A stretch of DNA of 64,000 nt from Ardenticatenaceae bacterium (lineage in GTDB: Bacteria > Chloroflexota > Anaerolineae > Promineifilales > Promineifilaceae). Below are positions 1 through 8,300 of this stretch, piece after piece. Below the pieces are notes generated by a model, which had not been told where the DNA came from, did not search any database, and saw only the letters and a program-made list of their open reading frames with translations. The DNA is taken from contig JACKBQ010000002.1 in assembly GCA_020634455.1 (NCBI GenBank), positions 372,001 through 436,000 of the forward strand, written 5' to 3'. A program made the position numbers and the translations under genes. Every line of letters starts with the position of its first letter. Positions within the stretch are counted from its first letter, which is position 1.

Positions 1-2
1 CG

Positions 3-662
3 GACGTGCTGACGGAGCTGATGAACGAACTGGGCGAATTTATGCCCGTGCTCAAAGGCGTACTGATTGATGAGCGCGACACCTACATCGCTCAAAAAAC
101 GCGCGATGCCGTAGGTGAAAAAGTCGTGGCGGTTGTGGGTGCGGGTCACCTGAGCGGCATCAAGCAGGCGCTGCTGGAAAATCGTCAGGAAGATTTGAGC
201 CGGATCGAGCAGGTGCCACCGCCGTCGCCTGTGGGCAAAATTATTGGCTGGGGCATTCCCGCGCTGATCATTGGCATGATTGTTTACATTGGCATCACGC
301 AGGGCGCATCGGCGGCAGGGGACAATTTACTCTACTGGTTCCTGGTGAACGGCATCCCCAGCGCCATCGGTGCGGTAATTGCCTGGGCCCATCCCCTGAC
401 GATTGCCGCTTCCTTTTTTGGCGCGCCGCTCACCAGCCTGACGCCAGTGATTGGGGCGGGCTACGTGGCGGCGTTTGTGCAGGCGTATTACACGCCCCCG
501 GTCGTGCGCGAGTTCCAATCGGTGGGAGAGGATATTGCCCATTGGCGTATGTGGTGGCAAAACAAGCTGCTGCGGGTGCTGCTGGTGTTTATTCTGACCA
601 GCCTGGGCAGTTTGCTAGGCACCTACCTCGGTGCGGCGGAAATCATCTCGAACTTGTTCTAA
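3..662 (+). CDS. TraB/GumN (PrgY-like) family membrane protein, C-terminal part
   Basis: The reading frame is open from the window edge, so the N-terminus is missing. About 219 residues are visible. The first 60 residues contain a G-A-G-H-L-x-G-I motif typical of the TraB/PrgY fold (a Tiki-like metalloprotease-related family). Three to four hydrophobic segments follow (roughly residues 75-95, 105-135, 140-160 and 190-215), which fits the membrane half of bacterial TraB homologues. The biological role of chromosomal bacterial TraB proteins is poorly known, and no substrate can be inferred here. The gene ends 80 bp before the next gene on the same strand, and the gap holds part of a CACAGAG-type repeat. 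Confidence 0.7.
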   Translation, partial: DVLTELMNELGEFMPVLKGVLIDERDTYIAQKTRDAVGEKVVAVVGAGHLSGIKQALLENRQEDLSRIEQVPPPSPVGKIIGWGIPALIIGMIVYIGITQGASAAGDNLLYWFLVNGIPSAIGAVIAWAHPLTIAASFFGAPLTSLTPVIGAGYVAAFVQAYYTPPVVREFQSVGEDIAHWRMWWQNKLLRVLLVFILTSLGSLLGTYLGAAEIISNLF

Positions 663-675
663 CGGAAAGTCCACA

Positions 676-735
676 GATTATGCAGATTGCGCAGATTTTC
701 TCTATTTTCTCTGTGTGCTCTGTGGCAAAAGGAGA
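676..735. repeat. intergenic repeat, GCAGATT / CTCTGTG type
   Basis: Two short direct copies of the form GCAGATT(A/G) are followed by CTCTGTGTGCTCTGTGGC. The same words recur in the gaps near 15385-15453 and 18025-18050. It looks like half of the larger inverted element at 15385. No gene was seen here. Confidence 0.55.
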
Positions 736-741
736 AATCTT

Positions 742-1545
742 GTGAAGAAGTGGCTTAGGCGGATTTTTTGGGGATTTACGGCCGTTCTCCTCATCATTCT
801 TCTCTATGCAGGCGGCGTCATTTTGTACGAGGGCTGGTTTGGCGAATCGTCTGCCCAGTGGACCAACGTGACCTTTACCGATGCCGACGGCACCGAACTG
901 CGCGGCTATCTGGCCCAGCCAGAAGAACCGGGCGTCTACCCCGGCGTGCTGCTCATCCACGAATGGTGGGGCTTCAACGAAGGCATGACCGTTTTGGCCG
1001 ACGCGCTGGCCACCGAAGGGTACGTGGTGCTGGCCGCTGATGCCTATCGAGGCGAAGTGACAACGCAGGTGCCGCGCGCGCTCTATTTGCGGCTCTCCAC
1101 GCCAGAAGAGCAGGTGTTCAACGATGTGGACGCGGCGCTGGCATACTTGATGAGCCTGGATTCAGTGGACACGGAGCGGCTGGCCTCGATGGGCTTTTGC
1201 TTTGGTGGGGGACATTCGCTGCAATTGGGCATGCGCCAGTCGGAAAATATGGCACTGACGATTTTGTATTATGGCACGGTGGTGACGAACCCGGATTTGT
1301 TACGCCCGTTAACTGATGGTCAACCTGTTCTGGGCGTCTTTGGCGAAGACGATGCTTCGATTCCGGTGGCGGACGTGCTAGAGTTTGAAGCGGCGCTCAA
1401 CAGCCTGGAAATCCCCAACCAGATTACGATTTACTCCGGCGTTGGCCACGCCTTCCTGACAGAAGAAAACTTTGATCAACCCGGCACAGCGGGCCAGGCA
1501 TGGCAGCAAACGCTCGACTTCCTGGCCGAAAACTTCAAAGAATAA
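742..1545 (+). CDS. dienelactone hydrolase family protein, membrane-anchored
   Basis: A 267-residue alpha/beta hydrolase of the dienelactone hydrolase type. The GTG start at 742 is chosen because it is preceded by AGGAG at 730-734 and places a hydrophobic anchor or signal segment at residues 9-27; the longer upstream frame runs through an intergenic repeat. The nucleophile elbow is G-F-C-F-G-G-G (about residue 150), with Cys as nucleophile as in DLH. Acid D in GEDDASIP and His in GVGHAF complete the triad. Substrates of this family range from dienelactones to other esters, so a specific reaction cannot be assigned. The N-terminal segment implies that the catalytic domain lies outside the membrane. 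Confidence 0.8.
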   Translation: MKKWLRRIFWGFTAVLLIILLYAGGVILYEGWFGESSAQWTNVTFTDADGTELRGYLAQPEEPGVYPGVLLIHEWWGFNEGMTVLADALATEGYVVLAADAYRGEVTTQVPRALYLRLSTPEEQVFNDVDAALAYLMSLDSVDTERLASMGFCFGGGHSLQLGMRQSENMALTILYYGTVVTNPDLLRPLTDGQPVLGVFGEDDASIPVADVLEFEAALNSLEIPNQITIYSGVGHAFLTEENFDQPGTAGQAWQQTLDFLAENFKE

Positions 1546-1560
1546 AAGCTTAACCCCGGA

Positions 1561-1620
1561 GAGCGTGGAGGACGCAGAGTTTTTAATTTTCTCTGCGCTC
1601 TCAGCGTCCTCTGCGGTTAG
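1561..1620. repeat. inverted repeat between convergent genes
   Basis: GGAGGACGCAGAG is answered by CTCTGCG and GCGTCCTCTGCGG, giving an imperfect hairpin with a T-rich loop. It lies between convergent genes and could terminate transcription both ways. It resembles the CACAGAG elements in build (tandem GAGGAC/CAGAG words). Confidence 0.5.
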
Positions 1621-2162
1621 AAAAGAGAAAGTTGTTCGGTCGTTCCGAAACGGCCGTTCCGCTCCAACCCCAACAACGCTTCCTTAATTGGCAAACCTCC
1701 TGCGTAGCCCGTCAACTTGCCATCGCTGCCAACGACACGGTGGCAGGGAATGATGACGGAGATGGGATTACGGCCGTTGGCTGCTCCCACCGCTCTGGAT
1801 GCGTTTGGATTCCCCAATTCTGCCGCGATGGTGCCGTAGGTGGTGGTACGGCCGTATGGAATCGTTTGCAAGTAGGCCCACACCTGCTGCTGGAAGGGTG
1901 TGCCCTGTGGGGCGAGGGGCAGGTTAAATTGTTTGAGTTCTCCGGCAAAGTAGGCGGTGAGTTGAGAAACGGCCGTGGCCCAAAAAGCATCATCTCGCCG
2001 CCAATCAGCCTTTGGTGTCAGCGGGCTTTTCCCAGCCTGAAAAGCAACCTGCGTTAATCCCTGGTCGTTCCCCGCCAGCAATATCTTTCCCAGCCAGCTG
2101 TCCATCAGGCTGAACACAGTTTTACCGCCCGATTTATCCTCTGAAATACGATCGTCTAGCAT
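1617..2162 (-). CDS. ogt: methylated-DNA--protein-cysteine S-methyltransferase
   Basis: A suicide DNA-repair enzyme that takes the alkyl group from O6-alkylguanine onto its own cysteine. The active-site motif PCHRV is present with C140, and the SRAVGAANGRNP helix carries the arginine finger (R123). Length is 181 residues with the full C-terminal ATase domain. Methionine 20 (position 2105) is an alternative start, since many Ogt proteins begin just before the S-x-L-G strand. The start at 2162 overlaps the stop of the upstream gene by a few bases, which suggests translational coupling. A decayed second copy of the N-terminal region lies at about 2576-2714 on the same strand. Confidence 0.9.
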   Translation of the reverse strand: MLDDRISEDKSGGKTVFSLMDSWLGKILLAGNDQGLTQVAFQAGKSPLTPKADWRRDDAFWATAVSQLTAYFAGELKQFNLPLAPQGTPFQQQVWAYLQTIPYGRTTTYGTIAAELGNPNASRAVGAANGRNPISVIIPCHRVVGSDGKLTGYAGGLPIKEALLGLERNGRFGTTEQLSLF

Positions 2163-2476
2163 AGGTCAGCAACGATTGCGATTATTTCATCACCCCAGGG
2201 AAGAACAATTTGCTGTGTTTCAAAAGTGTAGCCATTAGGCGCTAACCGTTTGCCTAATCTGGCCGCCAATTCATCGGCTCTCTTTTGCGCGACTTCGACC
2301 GTGTCACCGATGGCAAAGAAACGGCCGCAACAGCACGGCCCATTTGCTAGCCGACGATCGTGTCTTTTGTAATGCGGATCATCTCGATAAACTGTTGCTG
2401 TCGGATGGCAGTTGCCACAAACGCACATCAAGCCAACTTGTGCTTCTTCTGTTACTATTTCTACACTTACGTTCAT
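2156..2476 (-). CDS. small Cys-rich hypothetical protein
   Basis: A 106-residue protein of unknown function. The ATG at 2476 has GGAG about 13 bases upstream; a longer frame to 2551 lacks a clear ribosome site. The N-terminal half contains C-V-C-G-N-C-H and then a C-C-C cluster, arranged like a metal-binding knuckle, and a conserved-looking His/Asp segment lies between them. It overlaps the start of ogt, so the two are probably co-transcribed and coupled. A link to alkylation repair is guilt by association only. Confidence 0.6.
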   Translation of the reverse strand: MNVSVEIVTEEAQVGLMCVCGNCHPTATVYRDDPHYKRHDRRLANGPCCCGRFFAIGDTVEVAQKRADELAARLGKRLAPNGYTFETQQIVLPWGDEIIAIVADLC

Positions 2477-2575
2477 TTTCCAAATTTCTCCAATTCGATT
2501 TATTATCAACAAGAACGGGACAGCCGATTCACCTATCTGTATCATAGACATACCATTTAAGCAAAATCGAATGAT

Positions 2576-2714
2576 TTAAAGAGTATTGATACGGCCGTAC
2601 AGCATCGTCTGCAAATAAGCTCATACCTATTGCTACCAGCATCAGCCCTGGCGCATTGGCCACCAGCAAAATTTCCCCCAACAAACTTTCCATCAGTGCA
2701 AAAATCTTCTATTC
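2576..2714 (-). pseudogene. decayed ogt fragment
   Basis: Translating the minus strand gives K-I-F-A-L-M-E-S-L-L-G-E-I-L-L-V-A-N-A-P-G-L, which closely matches residues 14-36 of the neighbouring Ogt (TVFSLMDSWLGKILLAGNDQGL). A stop codon lies just before this stretch, the similarity fades after about 25 codons, and the catalytic domain is absent. It reads as the remnant of a second ogt gene or of a partial duplication. No other gene was seen in 2477-2866. Confidence 0.5.
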
Positions 2715-2764
2715 GCCAATGTTTGCTCTTGCCCCCAATGATAGGAATTTGTCCAAAACTCACC

Positions 2765-2770
2765 TATAAT
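2765..2770 (+). promoter_or_regulatory. possible -10 box for the molybdopterin oxidoreductase gene
   Basis: A perfect TATAAT lies about 97 bp before the start codon at 2867. No convincing -35 hexamer is seen at 16-18 bp, so this is weak. Confidence 0.3.
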
Positions 2771-2866
2771 TCGACTGCTTTGATTCATCAACTAAAAAGA
2801 TCAAGTGTGAGCCGTAAACAAACATCTCTGTGTCATTCTGTGTTCCGCTTTTTGAAAGGAGTCTCC

Positions 2867-5041
2867 ATGACAACCCCCACCCAAACCCATTTTAGAACCT
2901 GCAACCTGTGCGAAGCGATGTGCGGTCTAGAAATTGAGCTGCGCGGTGAAGAAATTCTGGCAATTCGCGGCGATAAGCTGGACCCATTCAGTCAAGGCCA
3001 CATTTGCCCCAAAGCCACTGCCCTGGCAGACATTTACCACGACCCGGATCGATTGCGCCAGCCAGTGCGCCGTACGGCCGTTGGTTGGGAACCTATCAGC
3101 TGGGACGAGGCATTTGACGAGGTGGCGGCCAACATCAAGCGGATTCAGGAGGCATACGGCCGTAACGCTATCGCCGTCTACCAGGGTAACCCCAACGTGC
3201 ATAACCTGGGCGCGATGCTCTACTCGCCGCCGTTTGTGCGCACCTTGCGCACGCAAAACCGCTTCTCCGCCACCTCGGTAGACCAGCTACCGCACCATTT
3301 TGCCGCCTACTTCATGTTTGGCCACCAGCTCTTGCTGCCCATCCCCGATGTGGACCGCACCGACTTTTTGCTGATGCTGGGAGCCAATCCACTGGCCTCC
3401 AACGGCAGCTTGATGACCGCGCCCGGCATTGCCGACCGGCTGAAAAAGCTGCAAAAACGGGGCGGTCAGCTGGTGGTCATCGATCCGCGCCGGACAGAAA
3501 CGGCCGTACTCGCCAACACCCACCACTTCATCAAACCAGGCAGCGACGTGCTGCTGCTCCTCGCCCTGCTGCACACCATTTTTTCTGAAGGATTGGCCGC
3601 CCCTGGCCCGCTGGCAGCGCTGGCCGATGGCCTGGACCAAGTTCAACGGGCCATTGCTCAATTTACGCCGGAACGGGTCGCCGGGCCGACAGGCATTCCT
3701 GCCGAAGCGGTGCGCCAGCTAGCGCGTGATTTTGCCGGGGCAAAGACGGCCGTTTGTTACGGCCGTATCGGTGTTTCTACCCAGCAGTTTGGCGGGCTGT
3801 GTCACTGGCTCATCAACCTGCTCAACTTTGTCACTGGCAACCTGGACAGCCCCGGCGGGGCGATGTTTACCACCCCCGCTATTGACGTAGTTGGCATTAC
3901 CGCGATGACGGGCCAAACCGGGCGATACGGCCGTTGGCACAGCCGCGTGCGAAACTTGCCCGAATTTGGTGGCGAACTGCCCGTCGCTGCCCTGGCCAAG
4001 GAAATGCTCACCCCCGGCGACGGGCAAATCAAGGGCATGATCACCATTGCTGGTAACCCGGTGCTTTCTACGCCGAACGGCCGTCAGCTAGACGAAGCGC
4101 TGGCCGGACTTGAATTTATGGTGGCCATAGACATCTACATCAACGAAACCACCCGCCACGCCAACATCATCTTGCCGCCCACCACCGGCCTGGAAACCGA
4201 GCATTACGACCTCATCTTCCACGCCCTGGCCGTGCGCAACACGGCCAAATTTTCCCCCGCGCTCCTGCCACCTGCTGAAGATGCCCGGCACGATTGGCAA
4301 ATCTTCCAGGAATTGCGCGCCCGCATGGAAAGCCAACCGCTGCCCACCCGTCAGTCACCCATTGGCAAGATTGACTTTTTTGCCCGAATGCAGCCTGCCC
4401 AGATTGTGGATTTGGCGCTCCGTTTTGGGCCGTATGGGGCGCACGGCTTCAACAAAACCAGGCTGGCCGGGCAGGGGCTCAAGCTGCCCACGCTTAAACG
4501 AGAAGCGCATGGGGTGGATTTGGGACCGCTTAAACCCAACCTCAAGCACCGATTAGCCACCCCCAACCGCCGCATCCAGCTTGCGCCGGAACTTTTCTTG
4601 GCGGATTTAGATCGCGTACGAGAAGTTTGGGCTGATCATGCAGCTCGTGATGATGCCTTGCTACTCATTGGGCGGCGGCAGCTGCGCAGCAACAACTCGT
4701 GGCTGCACAACAGCCCTCGGCTGGTGCGTGGCAAGGAGCGGTGTACGCTGCTGATGCATCCAGAAGACGCCCAAAAGCGCCACTTGGCCGACGGCGCACA
4801 GGTAACAGTGCAGTCTCGTACGGGAACCATTCAGCTGCCGCTGGCGTTAACCGATACGATGATGCCCGGCGTGGTGAGCATCCCGCACGGTTGGGGGCAT
4901 GATCGGGACGGTGTTCGGTTGGAAACGGCCGTACAGCATCCCGGAGCCTCCATCAACGACCTCACCGACGACCAGCAGATTGACCAGTTAACCGGGAATG
5001 CCGCCTTTTGTGGCGTACCTGTGATGGTCAAACCGGGCTAA
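2867..5041 (+). CDS. molybdopterin-dependent oxidoreductase (bis-MGD, [4Fe-4S])
   Basis: A 724-residue member of the DMSO-reductase superfamily. The start at 2867 follows a clear AAAGGAG site; an upstream extension in frame has no such support. The N-terminal Fe-S domain has C12, C15, C19 and C47, followed by K49, the usual electron-transfer lysine. The central molybdopterin domain contains LGANP and VIDPRRTET, and the C-terminal dinucleotide-binding domain starts near residue 600 with R-R-Q-L-R-S-N-N-S-W. No Tat signal is visible, so it is probably cytoplasmic. The substrate is unknown: no partner Fe-S, cytochrome or chaperone subunit is adjacent, and no Cys or Sec ligand was identified with confidence. 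It resembles stand-alone formate-dehydrogenase/nitrate-reductase-like family members. Confidence 0.85.
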   Translation: MTTPTQTHFRTCNLCEAMCGLEIELRGEEILAIRGDKLDPFSQGHICPKATALADIYHDPDRLRQPVRRTAVGWEPISWDEAFDEVAANIKRIQEAYGRNAIAVYQGNPNVHNLGAMLYSPPFVRTLRTQNRFSATSVDQLPHHFAAYFMFGHQLLLPIPDVDRTDFLLMLGANPLASNGSLMTAPGIADRLKKLQKRGGQLVVIDPRRTETAVLANTHHFIKPGSDVLLLLALLHTIFSEGLAAPGPLAALADGLDQVQRAIAQFTPERVAGPTGIPAEAVRQLARDFAGAKTAVCYGRIGVSTQQFGGLCHWLINLLNFVTGNLDSPGGAMFTTPAIDVVGITAMTGQTGRYGRWHSRVRNLPEFGGELPVAALAKEMLTPGDGQIKGMITIAGNPVLSTPNGRQLDEALAGLEFMVAIDIYINETTRHANIILPPTTGLETEHYDLIFHALAVRNTAKFSPALLPPAEDARHDWQIFQELRARMESQPLPTRQSPIGKIDFFARMQPAQIVDLALRFGPYGAHGFNKTRLAGQGLKLPTLKREAHGVDLGPLKPNLKHRLATPNRRIQLAPELFLADLDRVREVWADHAARDDALLLIGRRQLRSNNSWLHNSPRLVRGKERCTLLMHPEDAQKRHLADGAQVTVQSRTGTIQLPLALTDTMMPGVVSIPHGWGHDRDGVRLETAVQHPGASINDLTDDQQIDQLTGNAAFCGVPVMVKPG

Positions 5042-5347
5042 AAGCAGCGGTGTAAGGCCATTTACAACAGCAGCACAACCCCATAGACAGCCAAGCAGAA
5101 AGGTTTTTGCTTTAATATCCAGGATGGAAGATAAAGGCGTGGGGAACACAACAGCCAACACCCAAGCACCCGCGAAGCTATTAACATCATGCAGCCTGAA
5201 AGGCGACGTGAAATTTCCATCAGCTAGAGGTTGCTGCCTCCTGCTTCAAAGGGAATATTCACGCTATTTGCACATTGTTTTTGCGGGGTTTCTGCCCCAA
5301 ACTCGTTTATCATACCAAAAGCAAAATTAGAGAATTCAGCTTCAACA
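5042..5347. other. gap without recognisable gene
   Basis: About 306 bp with no convincing open frame, repeat or terminator. Short frames here lack ribosome sites and family resemblance. It presumably holds the promoter of the cyclase gene. Confidence 0.4.
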
Positions 5348-8300
5348 ATGAACAAGCCTTTACAAGAAGATCACGAACCAACAAAACATCCAAACGTCAG
5401 TAAAATCGAGTTAACTGCTGAAGAATTAGCTCATTTGCGTCGCTTTTTACCTGCAAACTTGATGCAATCGCTGACTGAAGCTGGCAATGAACCGCCACGC
5501 CAACTCATGTTTTCTTGTGTTACGCATCTGGCCAGCTTGCTTGAGGCGACCACATCCCACTTGCCAGCGTCGCTGGTGCGACAGGTGCGTCGCCAGCCAC
5601 AACCGGGGCGGGCCGATGGCGAATTTGTGCAGGGTACGCTGCTTTTTGCCGACATCAGTGGTTTTACAGCGATGTCAGAAAAGCTCAGCCAGATTGGCCG
5701 CGAAGGGGCGGAGGAAGTGACGGAGGTGGTCAACCGGTACTTCGATGCGATGCTGGCTATTTTGCGGGCGCACGATGGCCAGCTGATTCGTTTTGGCGGG
5801 GATGCGCTGTTGGGCTTGTTTACCGATACTGGTACATCATTCGGCGACGCGATTGTTCCAGAACTCGGTGGTGGTGAAACGAGCGCGACGATGGCCATTC
5901 AGGCAGCGATGAAGATGCAAGCTGCGATGGCCGACTTTGCCGAGACCAAAACGTCGCAAGGGACATTTCCGTTGCGGATGAGTGTGGGGGTGAAGTACGG
6001 CCGTTTCTTTGCCGCCCAGCTTGGTTCCATCGAAAACATGGAATATGCCTTGTTTGGCCCTGACGTGAATGCCACGGCGGCTGTTGAATCCGCAGCTTCA
6101 GCGGGACAGGTGCTGATTGACCAGCAAACTTATGATGCCGTGAGCGCCGATGTGTTGATTACGGCCGTTCCCCTGCCCGCCGATCCTCAATTTTTGCTCG
6201 TAGAGTACATTGACCAGCCCCCCAATCACATCTACTCAGATCCGCAAGAAACCATTTACCCGATGGCCCCAGATTTGGCTACGCTGCGCCGTCACATTAC
6301 CTGGTTGGCGACGTTTACCCCGTACCTGCCCACTGGTTTGCTGCCACGTTTGGCCAGCGACCCGCGTGCGCCCAGTCTAAAGGGTGAGCACCGCTTGGTG
6401 GCTAATTTGTTTGCCAACGTAGATGGCTTGGGCGAGGCTGTGGCGCGTCTGGGCGAGGGGCAGGAAGGCAATATTGTTAACGCGCTGAACCAATATTATG
6501 TGCGCATGAGTGACGCGATACGGCCGTATGGCGGCGTCCTGAATAAGATGGATTTGTACGACCACGGCGACAAAGTGCTGGTCACTTTTGGCGCGCCTAT
6601 TGCCCACGAGGATGATGCGGAACGGGCCGTGCGTGCGGCGCTGGCCATGCAGGAAGCGCTGGCCGAACTCAACCAAACCTTGCCCCAAGAGCTGGGACTG
6701 GCCGACTGGCAGCTCAGCCAGCGTATCGGCATTAGCTATAGCTACGTTTTTGCCGGGTATGTTGGAGCCAGCTGGCGGCATGAATACACCGTGATGGGGG
6801 ATGAAGTGAATCTGGCTGCCCGGCTTATGTCTGCGGCCAAAGAGGGCGCGGTGCTGGTGAATGAAAATGTGCGCCGTCAGACCGAAACTGTTGCCGAATT
6901 GCAACCGGAGGGTGCGGTCAATTTGAAGGGTAAGAGCCAGCCGACACCTATTTTTGCCGTGACTGGGCTGCGCACGATTGCCGAGCAAACGCCTCGCCGT
7001 CCACAAGGTATGCAGGCACCTACGGTGGGCCGCGAAGCCGAGCAGTTTGCGCTGGACGAAGCGCTTGAACAGCTATCTTTTGGTTTTGGCCGCATTGTTT
7101 CACTCATTGGCGAAGCTGGGCAGGGCAAATCCCGTTTGGCGCATGAAGCCCAGCAGGAAGAGATGCGTTGGCTGCATGTGCGCTGCCTTTCGTTTATGGA
7201 GACGGTGAGTTATCGGCCGTTTCGTGAGTTGGTGCGGCAGTTGGCGGGTATCCAGCCAGAGGTGGATGCAGAGTTGGCGTTCCAGACGTTGCACCAAATG
7301 CTGTACCAAAATTTACCGGCTGAAGAGGCGGCGGACAGCCTGCCTTATCTGGCAAATTTCCTCAAGCTGCCGCTGGATGAAACGCTGGCGCAAAAGGTGC
7401 GCTATTTGGACGGTGAAGCGTTGCAGCAGCACACGTTTATTGCGATTCGCAGTTTGCTCATGGCTCAGGCGCGGATACGGCCGTTGGTCATCTGGTTCGA
7501 TAATATTCATTGGATGGATAAAGCCTCGCTGGATTTGCTGACCTTTTTGCTGCCGCTGGTTGAGCAGATGCCGCTGATGTTTTTGCTGCTGTTTCGGCCT
7601 GAGCGTGAGAAAGGATGCTGGGAACTACGTGGCAAGCTAGCGGAAAATCATAGCTTGTTCTATACCGAAATTCGCATTGAGGGGCTTTCTCGCACAGATG
7701 CGCGGGCGCTGCTGCACAGCCTGGTGCCAATTGAAGCCTGGCCAGCCGGGGCTGAAACGCTCATTTTGGATCGGGCGGATGGGAATCCGCTCTACCTGGA
7801 AGAGGTGGTGCGCTCGTTGATGAATGATGGTTTGCTGGCAGAGGGTGAGAACGGCCGTTGGCAGTTCAGCCAGACCGTAGCCACCATCACCGTGCCAGAA
7901 ACGTTGGAAGGGGTGTTGCTGGCGCGTCTGGATCGGCTGGAGGAGCTATGTCGCTGGACGGCGCAGGTGGCGTCTGTGGTGGGGCGTTCATTCCCGTTTG
8001 ATGTGCTAGAGCATATTACCAGCGGGCGGAACCAGCCGCTAGACGGGTACGTTTCTGAGCTGCAAATGGTGGAAATGATCCGCGAGGCGCAGAAAAACCC
8101 AGAGCGGGTGTATGCGTTTATCCACTCGCTGCTGCAAGAGGTGGCGTATAACAGCCTAGCGGTGAGTTCTCGTAAAACGTACCATCGCTTGGTGGCGGCC
8201 TTTTTGGAAGACGGCCGTACTTCTGGCTGGGGTGATGTGGACAGCTTGCCGCCGCTGATTGCTCACCACGCTTACATGGGCGAGGATTGGCCTCGTGCCC

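Noticed and set aside
5124..5330. 68-codon frame before the cyclase gene
   Set aside because: No ribosome site, no resemblance to known proteins, overlaps the likely promoter region.
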